From JAMWZF01 sp041628615 (GTDB taxonomy: Bacteria; Pseudomonadota; Alphaproteobacteria; Rhodobacterales; Rhodobacteraceae), in assembly GCA_041628615.1 (NCBI GenBank), contig JBFKOW010000118.1, forward strand, positions 1-11,514: a stretch of DNA of 11,514 bases, written 5' to 3'. How positions within the stretch are numbered: the stretch's first letter is position 1; every line of letters begins with the position of its first letter. Below the pieces are notes generated by a model. That model made no database searches. It was not told the DNA's origin and saw nothing but the letters and a program-made list of their open reading frames with translations. Made by a program: the position numbers and the translations under genes. Shown here in pieces: positions 6,148 through 11,514 of the stretch.

Positions 6148-7125
6148 ATGGCCGAGACGCGCCGCACCAAGGTTCTGATCGTGGGCTCCGGCCCGGCCGG
6201 ATACACCGCCGGCGTCTATGCCGCGCGCGCCATGCTGGACCCGATCCTCGTGCAGGGCATCGAACCCGGCGGCCAGCTCACCACCACCACCGAGGTCGAG
6301 AACTGGCCCGGCGACACCGAGGTGCAGGGCCCCGACCTGATGGTCCGGATGGAGGCCCATGCCAGGGCGATGGGCTGCGAGGTGATCGGCGACATCATCA
6401 GTTCGATCGACTTCGACGCCCGGCCCTTCGTGGCGCAGTCCGACAGCGGCACGGTCTACGTCGCCGACGCGATCATCCTCGCCACCGGCGCGCGGGCGAA
6501 ATGGCTGGGCCTGCCCTCGGAAGAGCGGTTCAAGGGCTTCGGCGTCTCGGCCTGCGCCACCTGCGACGGTTTCTTCTACCGCGGGCAGGAGATCGTGGTG
6601 ATCGGCGGCGGCAACACCGCGGTCGAGGAGGCCCTGTTCCTGACCAACTTCGCCTCCAAGGTCACGCTGGTCCACCGCCGCGACGAGTTGCGCGCCGAGA
6701 AGATCCTGATCGACCGGCTGATGAAGAACCCCAAGATCGAACCGCTCTGGGATCACGTTCTCGACGAGGTCTACGGCGCCGACAATCCGCTGGGCGTCGA
6801 AGGCGTGAAGGTCCGCCACGTCAGGACCGGCGCGGTCACCGACATCCCCGCCAAGGGCGTGTTCATCGCCATCGGCCATGCGCCGGCGAACGAACTGGTC
6901 AGGGACGTGCTGGAAACCCACATGGGCGGCTACGTCGTGACCAAGCCGGATTCGACGGAAACCTCGATCCCCGGCATCTTCGCCGCCGGCGACCTGACCG
7001 ACCACAAGTACCGGCAGGCGGTGACCAGCGCCGGCATGGGCTGCATGGCGGCGCTGGAGGCCGAGCGCTGGCTGGCGGAACAGGAAGACGCCGCGGAGAC
7101 CGAGAGCGAACAGGCCACCGCCTGA
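6148..7125 (+). CDS. trxB: Thioredoxin-disulfide reductase (NADPH)
   Basis: Cytoplasmic flavoenzyme that passes electrons from NADPH through FAD and a redox disulfide to thioredoxin. The 325-aa protein is full length. It has the FAD Rossmann motif IVGSGPAGYTAG (11-22), the redox-active CATC (Cys136-Cys139) followed by DGFFYRG, the NADPH-binding motif GGGNTAVE (153-160) with the VHRRDELRA loop that reads the NADPH phosphate, and the C-terminal FAD motif GIFAAGDLTDHKYRQ with SAGMGCMAA. The short C-terminal tail is acidic (EDAAETESE). The ATG at 6148 places the Rossmann fold at the normal distance. It supports ribonucleotide reductase, PAPS reductase and stress defence, so proximity to the sulfate-activation gene downstream fits but may be chance. 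Confidence 0.97.
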   Translation: MAETRRTKVLIVGSGPAGYTAGVYAARAMLDPILVQGIEPGGQLTTTTEVENWPGDTEVQGPDLMVRMEAHARAMGCEVIGDIISSIDFDARPFVAQSDSGTVYVADAIILATGARAKWLGLPSEERFKGFGVSACATCDGFFYRGQEIVVIGGGNTAVEEALFLTNFASKVTLVHRRDELRAEKILIDRLMKNPKIEPLWDHVLDEVYGADNPLGVEGVKVRHVRTGAVTDIPAKGVFIAIGHAPANELVRDVLETHMGGYVVTKPDSTETSIPGIFAAGDLTDHKYRQAVTSAGMGCMAALEAERWLAEQEDAAETESEQATA

Positions 7126-7399
7126 CACCGGCGGGTCGCGGCGGACGGGCGGAACGCACTCTCGCCTCCTGCCCGCTGGCGCGGTCATGGGACTGCGGGA
7201 CCGGGTGCGGGCGCCGGGACTTGACGGGATGCTCCATGCCTCGCGGACCCGACCGGACCGCGCCCACCTGACCCTGTTCCGCTGGAACGCGGCGGGCGGC
7301 GGGACGGTGCACCGGGCCGGGCCGGACCTGCCGGACGCGGACGGACCGGGCCGCCCGCTGCGGCGGTGAGGCCACAACGCCGCGCTTCGCCGCCCGATG
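7126..7399 (+). other. Stretch without a supported gene after trxB
   Basis: About 274 bases between trxB and the palindrome. A 60-codon frame with an ATG at 7187 and stop at 7369 exists (MGLRDRVRAPGLDGM...), but I see no ribosome site, no family match and heavy Gly/Arg/Pro composition expected of random GC-rich DNA. It could be the remnant of a lost gene or a long leader. No clear intrinsic terminator for trxB was found. Confidence 0.35.
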
Positions 7400-7427
7400 A
7401 AAGTTTGTTCTTGCATGAACAAACTTT
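7400..7427. promoter_or_regulatory. Perfect AT-rich palindrome, candidate operator of the HTH-Sat-CysC gene
   Basis: AAAGTTTGTTC (7400-7410), spacer TTGCAT, GAACAAACTTT (7417-7427): both arms match at all 11 positions. The site stands out in DNA that is otherwise very GC-rich. It lies 51 bases before the ATG of a protein that itself begins with a MarR-type winged helix, and MarR-family dimers bind palindromes of this size in their own promoters. An autoregulatory operator is therefore the leading idea. A terminator is less likely: the stem is AT-rich and trxB ends 274 bases earlier, although TTTT follows the arm. Confidence 0.55.
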
Positions 7428-7478
7428 TCCGGTAAGGCGTCGCGGCAACCCGAAAACCTGACGCCCGCCCGCCCCGCC

Positions 7479-7844
7479 ATGCCCCCCTCCTACGACAAGA
7501 CCGCGACCGAGCAGGAGGACCAGCTGTTCCGCCTGCTGCGCCAGCTCGACCGCGCGCCCGACGCCGCGCAGCGGGTCACGGCGGCGGCGATCGGGGTGTC
7601 GCTCGGGCGGCTCAATTCGCTGCTCCGGCAGGCCACCGACCGGGGGCTCGTCCGGATCACCGACCGCGACGGGCCCGACCGGCGGGCCCGCTTCGGCTAT
7701 GCGGTCACCGCCCGCGGCGCGGCGGAAATGAACCGCCTCACCACCCGTTTCCTTGCCCGCAAGTTCGCCGAGTACGACGCGCTTCACGCGGAACTCACCG
7801 GCGCCGCCAGCGGGCTTTCGCCTTTCACATCCAGGACCCACGCC
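7479..7844 (+). other. MarR-type winged-helix module inside the fused frame
   Basis: Marks the 122 codons upstream of the internal Sat/CysC start. Stand-alone EPS-associated MarR-family regulators are about 105-115 residues, so the module is complete rather than a fragment. Third-position GC richness and the lack of stops support real coding. It has no stop codon of its own, which is why it is joined to the enzyme. If translated alone through proteolysis or premature ending, it could bind the palindrome upstream. Confidence 0.6.
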
Positions 7845-9551
7845 ATGCAGAACAACCTCGCCCCGATCCCGGAACTCTACGTCTCCTACGACAGCGCCCA
7901 GAAGCTGAAGGTGGAAGCCGCGAACCTGACCAGCTGGGACCTGACCCCGCGCCAGATCTGCGACCTGGAACTGCTGATGAACGGCGGATTCAACCCGCTC
8001 AAGGGCTTCCTCGGGCAGGCCGACTACGACGGCGTGGTCGAGACGATGCGGCTGGCCGACGGCACGCTCTGGCCGATGCCGATCACGCTGGACGTGTCCG
8101 AGACCTTCGCCGACACCGTCGAGATCGGCCAGGACATCGCGCTGCGCGACCAGGAAGGCGTGATCCTCGGGACCATGACCGTCACCGACAAGTGGGTCCC
8201 CAACAAGGCGCGCGAGGCCGAGAAGGTGTTCGGCGCCGACGATCTCGCCCACCCGGCGGTCAACTACCTGCACCACACCGCGGGCAAGGTCTATCTCGGC
8301 GGGCCGGTGGTCGGGATCCAGCAGCCTGTGCACTACGATTTCCGCGCCCGCCGCGACACGCCGAACGAACTGCGCGCCTATTTCCGCAAGCTGGGCTGGC
8401 GCCGGGTGGTGGCGTTCCAGACCCGCAACCCGCTGCACCGGGCGCACCAGGAACTGACCTTCCGCGCCGCCAAGGAGGCGCAGGCCAACCTGCTGATCCA
8501 CCCGGTCGTCGGCATGACCAAGCCCGGCGACGTCGACCATTTCACCCGCGTCCGCTGCTACGAGGCGGTGCTGGACAAGTACCCGGGCTCGACCACCCAC
8601 ATGAGCCTGCTCAACCTCGCCATGCGGATGGCCGGCCCGCGCGAGGCGGTCTGGCACGGGCTGATCCGCGCCAACCACGGCTGCACCCACTTCATCGTCG
8701 GCCGCGATCATGCCGGGCCCGGCAAGAACAGCCATGGCGAGGATTTCTACGGCCCCTACGACGCCCAGGACCTGTTCAAGCAGTACGAGTCCGAGATCGG
8801 GCTCGAAATGGTGCCGTTCAAGCAAATGGTCTATGTCCAGGAACGCGCCCAGTACGAACCCCGCGACGAGGTGGAAGAGGGCGCGACGATCCTCGACATC
8901 TCCGGCACCGAACTGCGCCGCCGCCTGGCCGAGGGGCTGGAGATCCCCGACTGGTTCTCCTTCCCCGAAGTCGTCGCCGAACTGCGCCGCACCCGGCCCC
9001 CGCGGTCGCGCCAGGGGTTCACCGTGTTCTTTACCGGCTTCTCGGGTTCCGGCAAGTCGACCATCGCCAACGCGCTGATGGTCAAGCTGATGGAGATGGG
9101 CGGCCGCCCGGTGACCCTGCTGGACGGCGACATCGTGCGCAAGAACCTCAGTTCCGAACTCGGCTTCTCGAAGGAGCACCGCGACCTCAACATCCGCCGA
9201 ATCGGCTTCGTCGCCTCCGAGATCACCAAGAACGGCGGCATCGCGATCTGCGCGCCGATCGCGCCCTATGCGGCCACCCGCCGCGCGGTGCGCGAGGAGA
9301 TCGAGCAGTTCGGCGCCTTCATCGAGGTCCATGTCGCGACCTCGATCGAGGAATGCGAACGGCGTGACCGCAAGGGCCTCTACAAGCTGGCGCGCGAGGG
9401 CAAGATCAAGGAATTCACCGGGATTTCGGACCCTTACGACGTGCCCGAGAACCCCGAAATGCGGATCGAGACCGAAAGCGTCGAGGTCGACAACTGCGCC
9501 CAGCAGGTGCTTCTGAAGCTCGAGAGCATGGGCCTGATCGCCGCCGACTGA
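7479..9551 (+). CDS. Fusion of MarR-type (EPS-associated) winged helix with ATP sulfurylase/APS kinase
   Basis: One uninterrupted frame of 690 residues. Residues 1-115 match the EPS-associated MarR family: EDQLFRLLRQLD, GVSLGRLNSLLRQATDRGLV, then TARGAAEMNRLTTRFLARK and FAEYDALHAEL. Residues 123-690 are a complete bifunctional Sat/CysC, beginning MQNNLAPIPELYVSYDSAQ. Its sulfurylase part has QTRNPLHRAH and GRDHAGPG (314-323 and 408-415 of the fusion); its kinase part has the P-loop GFSGSGKST (520-528), LDGDIVRKNLSSELGFS and ICAPIAPYAATRR. Together they turn sulfate into APS and then PAPS for cysteine synthesis or sulfation. The linker (about 116-122 and just before) is SGLSPFTSRTHA, resembling translated leader. 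ATG 7479 lacks a ribosome site; ATG 7845 gives a normal 568-aa enzyme. Whether the cell makes the fusion, the enzyme alone or both is unknown. Confidence 0.85.
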   Translation: MPPSYDKTATEQEDQLFRLLRQLDRAPDAAQRVTAAAIGVSLGRLNSLLRQATDRGLVRITDRDGPDRRARFGYAVTARGAAEMNRLTTRFLARKFAEYDALHAELTGAASGLSPFTSRTHAMQNNLAPIPELYVSYDSAQKLKVEAANLTSWDLTPRQICDLELLMNGGFNPLKGFLGQADYDGVVETMRLADGTLWPMPITLDVSETFADTVEIGQDIALRDQEGVILGTMTVTDKWVPNKAREAEKVFGADDLAHPAVNYLHHTAGKVYLGGPVVGIQQPVHYDFRARRDTPNELRAYFRKLGWRRVVAFQTRNPLHRAHQELTFRAAKEAQANLLIHPVVGMTKPGDVDHFTRVRCYEAVLDKYPGSTTHMSLLNLAMRMAGPREAVWHGLIRANHGCTHFIVGRDHAGPGKNSHGEDFYGPYDAQDLFKQYESEIGLEMVPFKQMVYVQERAQYEPRDEVEEGATILDISGTELRRRLAEGLEIPDWFSFPEVVAELRRTRPPRSRQGFTVFFTGFSGSGKSTIANALMVKLMEMGGRPVTLLDGDIVRKNLSSELGFSKEHRDLNIRRIGFVASEITKNGGIAICAPIAPYAATRRAVREEIEQFGAFIEVHVATSIEECERRDRKGLYKLAREGKIKEFTGISDPYDVPENPEMRIETESVEVDNCAQQVLLKLESMGLIAAD
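7833..7847 (+). promoter_or_regulatory. Possible internal ribosome site and start for stand-alone Sat/CysC
   Basis: AGGA (7833-7836) stands 8 bases before the in-frame ATG at 7845. The protein from this ATG (MQNNLAPIPELYVSY...) begins where ordinary Rhodobacteraceae-type Sat/CysC proteins begin and is 568 aa, the normal length. This gives a second translation start within the fused gene. It is plausible from sequence but untested. Confidence 0.45.
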
Positions 9552-9570
9552 GCCTGACCGGAAGAAGCAG

Positions 9571-9597
9571 GGGGGCGGCGGACGGCCGGCCGCCCCC
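9571..9597 (+). terminator. Strong GC-rich hairpin after Sat/CysC
   Basis: GGGGGCGGC (9571-9579) pairs with GCCGCCCCC (9589-9597) around a 9-base loop, 20 bases past the stop, followed by GTTTCG. A 9-bp all-GC stem with a short T tract is a probable intrinsic terminator for this GC-rich genome, separating the sulfate-activation gene from the next gene. Confidence 0.6.
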
Positions 9598-9654
9598 GTT
9601 TCGCCGGCAATCGTGCTAGGCTGGCCCGAGGGACCAGCAAGGAGGGCGGTTCGC

Positions 9655-10149
9655 ATGTGCGAGAATTACCGGAGACTGCTGAGGGAAGGCGTGACGCTGT
9701 TGCGCCGCCTCAACCCCACGCCGAACCCGGCGGCGGGTCTGTACTGCCCCGAAGCGGCGGACGCGGTGGACGATTTCCTGCGTGACGGCGAGATCCACCC
9801 GGTTCAGGTGAGCGGCCTGACGACCTTCGAGATGCGGGTCGGCGGCATCGCGCCGGCCAGTCTCGGCCAGATTGTCGCCGCGATCGGGCGCTGCGCCCAC
9901 CGGGTCATCTGCGGGCACCGGCCGGACAACTCCACCCACTGGTTCGTGATCTTCAACGTGGACGGCCAGCATCATGTCGCCGACGCCATGCTGATGCTGG
10001 ATCCGGCGATCACGCGGCCCGCCGGCTACGTCCAGTCGCAGAATTTCAGCCGCCTTCGCATGGTCAGCGGCGACTACCAGGTCACGCTGGACGATCCGAT
10101 GAATCTCGACAACGACATCTTCGGCGACGGCCCGGGCGTCCAGCTCTGA
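9655..10149 (+). CDS. Hypothetical protein with papain-like Cys-His-Asp layout
   Basis: A 164-aa soluble protein of no family I can name with confidence. A strong AAGGAGG lies 9 bases before the ATG, so start and coding status are good. The layout is GLYCPEAADAVDDFL (28-42), a variable middle, THWFVIFNVDGQHHVADAM (94-112), then an acidic C-terminus. A Cys (31) followed by a helix with A-x-x-V-D, and a later His (95) on a strand followed by NVDG and an Asp (103 or 110), resemble the papain-fold toxin/peptidase/deamidase pattern (C-A-x-x-V-D...HxFNVV...DG...D). Catalysis is inferred only. There is no signal peptide. It is preceded by a terminator and followed immediately by the glycosyltransferase-like gene, probably in one transcript. 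Confidence 0.75.
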   Translation: MCENYRRLLREGVTLLRRLNPTPNPAAGLYCPEAADAVDDFLRDGEIHPVQVSGLTTFEMRVGGIAPASLGQIVAAIGRCAHRVICGHRPDNSTHWFVIFNVDGQHHVADAMLMLDPAITRPAGYVQSQNFSRLRMVSGDYQVTLDDPMNLDNDIFGDGPGVQL

Positions 10150-10178
10150 GCGACGGTCCGGACGTCGCCCTGACCTCG

Positions 10179-10811
10179 GTGCCGCCCCGCTTCGGCGGGC
10201 TCGGTCCGACGCTCGACAGCCTGACGCGGCAGGCCGGGGCGGCCCGCGTGGTCCTGACCCTGCCTTGCAGCTTCGACCGTTTCCCCGGCCCGGTCACGCC
10301 GCCGCGGCTGCCCGGCGGGGTGACGCTCCTGCGGCCGGACGCCGATCCCGGCCCGGCGGCCAAGTGGCTCGGGCCGCTCGGGGCCGGGCTGGGGCGCGGC
10401 GGGCTGCTGATCTGCGACGACGACTGGATCTACGGCCCCGGCTGGGCCGCCGGGTTCGCCGCCGCCGCGCGGGCCGCGCCCGGCCACGCCATCGCCGCCA
10501 GCAGCTTCGACGCGGCGCGGATCGGCGCGCGGGAGGGGACGGTGGTGCAGGGCTTCGCCGGGGTCCTGTTCGGCCGCGCGATGCTGCCCGACCCGCTGCC
10601 GCCGATGCCGCCCGAGGCGCGCCTGGTGGACGATGTCTGGCTGTCCGGCCTGCTGGCCGCCGCCGGCACCCCGGTGCGAACGGTGCCCGCGCTCCGGGCG
10701 CTGTGCCGGCCCTCGGGCAACGAGGCCGCGCCGCTGCAGACCGCCACCGACCGGGCCGGGCTGAACCGGGCCTGCGTCGGCGCGGTGCGGCGGGGGCTGG
10801 GGGCCTGGTGA
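10179..10811 (+). CDS. Small glycosyltransferase-like protein with CDDDW motif
   Basis: A 210-aa protein from the GTG at 10179 (MPPRFGGLGPTLDSL). It resembles short glycosyltransferase-A-type proteins: LLICDDDWIYGPGWAAGF (76-93) carries a DxD-like metal/nucleotide-sugar motif, QGFAGVLFGR (124-133) follows, and DDVWLSG (151-157) sits where such enzymes place the late acidic and His/Trp catalytic region. Donor and acceptor are unknown. The start is doubtful: the first beta strand (DVALTSVPPRF) begins before the GTG, and no ATG/GTG/TTG exists further upstream in frame. A CTG at 10146-10148 overlaps the previous gene's TGA by the pattern CTGA and would give 221 aa (MSDGPDVALTSVPPRF). It is probably translated together with the preceding gene. 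Confidence 0.72.
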   Translation: MPPRFGGLGPTLDSLTRQAGAARVVLTLPCSFDRFPGPVTPPRLPGGVTLLRPDADPGPAAKWLGPLGAGLGRGGLLICDDDWIYGPGWAAGFAAAARAAPGHAIAASSFDAARIGAREGTVVQGFAGVLFGRAMLPDPLPPMPPEARLVDDVWLSGLLAAAGTPVRTVPALRALCRPSGNEAAPLQTATDRAGLNRACVGAVRRGLGAW

Positions 10812-10813
10812 CC

Positions 10814-10829
10814 GACCGCCCGCGCGGTC
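10814..10829. terminator. Short hairpin in the convergent junction
   Basis: GACCGC (10814-10819) and GCGGTC (10824-10829) form a perfect 6-bp stem with a 4-base loop, filling the 16-base gap between two convergent stop codons. It could act in both directions, but no T-run is present. Confidence 0.35.
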
Positions 10830-11514
10830 AGATGATCTCGTCCTCGTCGAACAGCGGGTCCCGGGCCAGCGCGCCGGTCAGGTCGCCCAGCGCCGCCTCG
10901 GCCGCTTCCGCCGAGACGATCCGGGCGAGGTGGAACACTGCGTCGCCCTCGTTCACCACCGGCATCACCGCGCGGCCGATCACCATGCCGTCGAACGGCG
11001 CGGTGACGGTGTCCTCGCGTTCGCCGAAGGGATCGCTGACCGCGGCCATGACCTCGCCCGCCGCGACCACGTCGCCGTCGCCCCGGAAAGTGCGCAGCAG
11101 GCCGCCCCGCGGCGCGCGGAGCCATTGCGTCGTCTCGGCCATCAGCGGCGTGGCGCGGCGGCGCGGCACCCCGCGGGCGGCGATCATCTCCTTGCGGTGC
11201 AGGACCCGGAGGATGCCCGCCACGCCCTGCCGCACCGCCAGTTCGTCGAATCGCAGGCCCTCGCCGGCCTCGTAGAGCAGCATCTCGACGCCGCGGTCGC
11301 GCGCCGCCGCCCGCAGCGACCCGGGCCGCTCGGGCGAGGTCAGCACCACCGGCGCGCCGAAGGCCCGCGCCAGCCGGACGAGTTCGGACGACCCCGGGCT
11401 GACCCGGATCTGCGGCAGGTTGGTGCGGTGGATCGCCGCCGAGTGCAGGTCGATCCCGAAGCCGCAGCGCGCCACCACCTCGGTCAGGAACAGATGCGCA
11501 AGGCGCGACGCCAG
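10828..11514 (-). CDS. Succinylglutamate desuccinylase/aspartoacylase-family protein (5' end outside window)
   Basis: C-terminal 228 codons of an AstE/AspA-type zinc carboxypeptidase-fold enzyme; the start lies beyond the right edge. The frame enters as LASRLAHLFLTEVVARC and then shows GFGIDLHSAAIHRTNLPQIR, the family's zinc-histidine block (DLH) with its substrate-binding loop. YEAGEGLRFDE, near 11250-11275, holds the likely catalytic Glu. The C-terminal part (TVTAPFDGMVIGR...PVVNEGDAVFHLA) is the beta-rich, lipoyl-like end common in this family. These enzymes hydrolyse N-acyl amino acids; the substrate cannot be told from this part. The tail ends with acidic DEDEII. Convergent with the glycosyltransferase-like gene. 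Confidence 0.88.
   Translation of the reverse strand: MASRLAHLFLTEVVARCGFGIDLHSAAIHRTNLPQIRVSPGSSELVRLARAFGAPVVLTSPERPGSLRAAARDRGVEMLLYEAGEGLRFDELAVRQGVAGILRVLHRKEMIAARGVPRRRATPLMAETTQWLRAPRGGLLRTFRGDGDVVAAGEVMAAVSDPFGEREDTVTAPFDGMVIGRAVMPVVNEGDAVFHLARIVSAEAAEAALGDLTGALARDPLFDEDEII

Noticed and set aside
7187..7369. 60-codon frame after trxB as a real gene
   Set aside because: No ribosome site and no family resemblance; composition is that of random GC-rich DNA. Kept only as part of the spacer description.
7400..7427. LexA/SOS box reading of the palindrome (GTTC...GAAC)
   Set aside because: The alphaproteobacterial LexA site is a direct repeat GTTC-N7-GTTC; here the half-sites are inverted with a 6-base spacer.
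7185..9656. Very long open frame (about 820 codons) on the minus strand opposite Sat/CysC
   Set aside because: Rich in Arg, Gly, Ala, Val and His repeats with no family motif. It is the expected mirror of a GC-rich gene whose third positions are G/C; the plus strand encodes clear Sat/CysC motifs.
10430..11125. 231-codon minus-strand frame spanning the convergent junction
   Set aside because: It runs through the end of the desuccinylase gene in a different frame and into the glycosyltransferase-like gene, with Arg/Gly-rich composition and no motifs.

Overview
The window is high-GC DNA with very dense coding, short overlaps between genes and strong third-position GC. The gene families and their order suggest an alphaproteobacterium of the Rhodobacteraceae/Roseobacter type: UbiK-like protein divergent from lgt, then an NDUFAF7/MidA-type methyltransferase and pgeF; an Lrp/AsnC regulator divergent from trxB; a bifunctional ATP sulfurylase/APS kinase; and a Hint-domain protein. 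This placement rests on family recognition only. No tRNA, rRNA, CRISPR array, insertion sequence or phage gene was seen.

Left part (1-3838): a minus-strand pair, a small coiled-coil UbiK-family protein followed by an atypical SDR/epimerase-like protein cut by the window edge, faces a plus-strand operon. The operon is lgt (lipoprotein diacylglyceryl transfer), a SAM-dependent methyltransferase of the NDUFAF7/MidA family, and pgeF (peptidoglycan editing factor). The last two genes are each joined to the gene before by a 4-base ATGA stop/start overlap. The theme is envelope assembly plus respiratory-chain upkeep.

Middle (3839-7125): about 290 bases without a recognised gene lead to a tiny basic protein (51 aa) that ends before a perfect 10-bp hairpin. 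A Hint-family protein follows; the residues normally needed for Hint self-processing look replaced. Then come an Lrp/AsnC regulator (minus) and a divergent trxB (plus), sharing a 221-base control region with a spaced GTTTCGC repeat.

Right part (7126-11514): the most unusual object is one uninterrupted 690-codon frame. It joins a MarR-type winged helix of the EPS-associated family to a complete ATP sulfurylase-APS kinase (PAPS synthetase), with a perfect 11-bp-arm AT-rich palindrome just upstream. The linker reads like a translated former leader, and the internal ATG where ordinary Sat/CysC proteins begin is kept with a possible AGGA ribosome site, so two products are possible. A strong hairpin ends this unit. 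Next are a 164-aa protein with a Cys...His...Asp layout reminiscent of papain-fold proteins, a small DxD glycosyltransferase-like protein whose real start may be a CTG overlapping the previous stop, and, convergent with them, the 3' part of a succinylglutamate desuccinylase/aspartoacylase-family gene running off the window.
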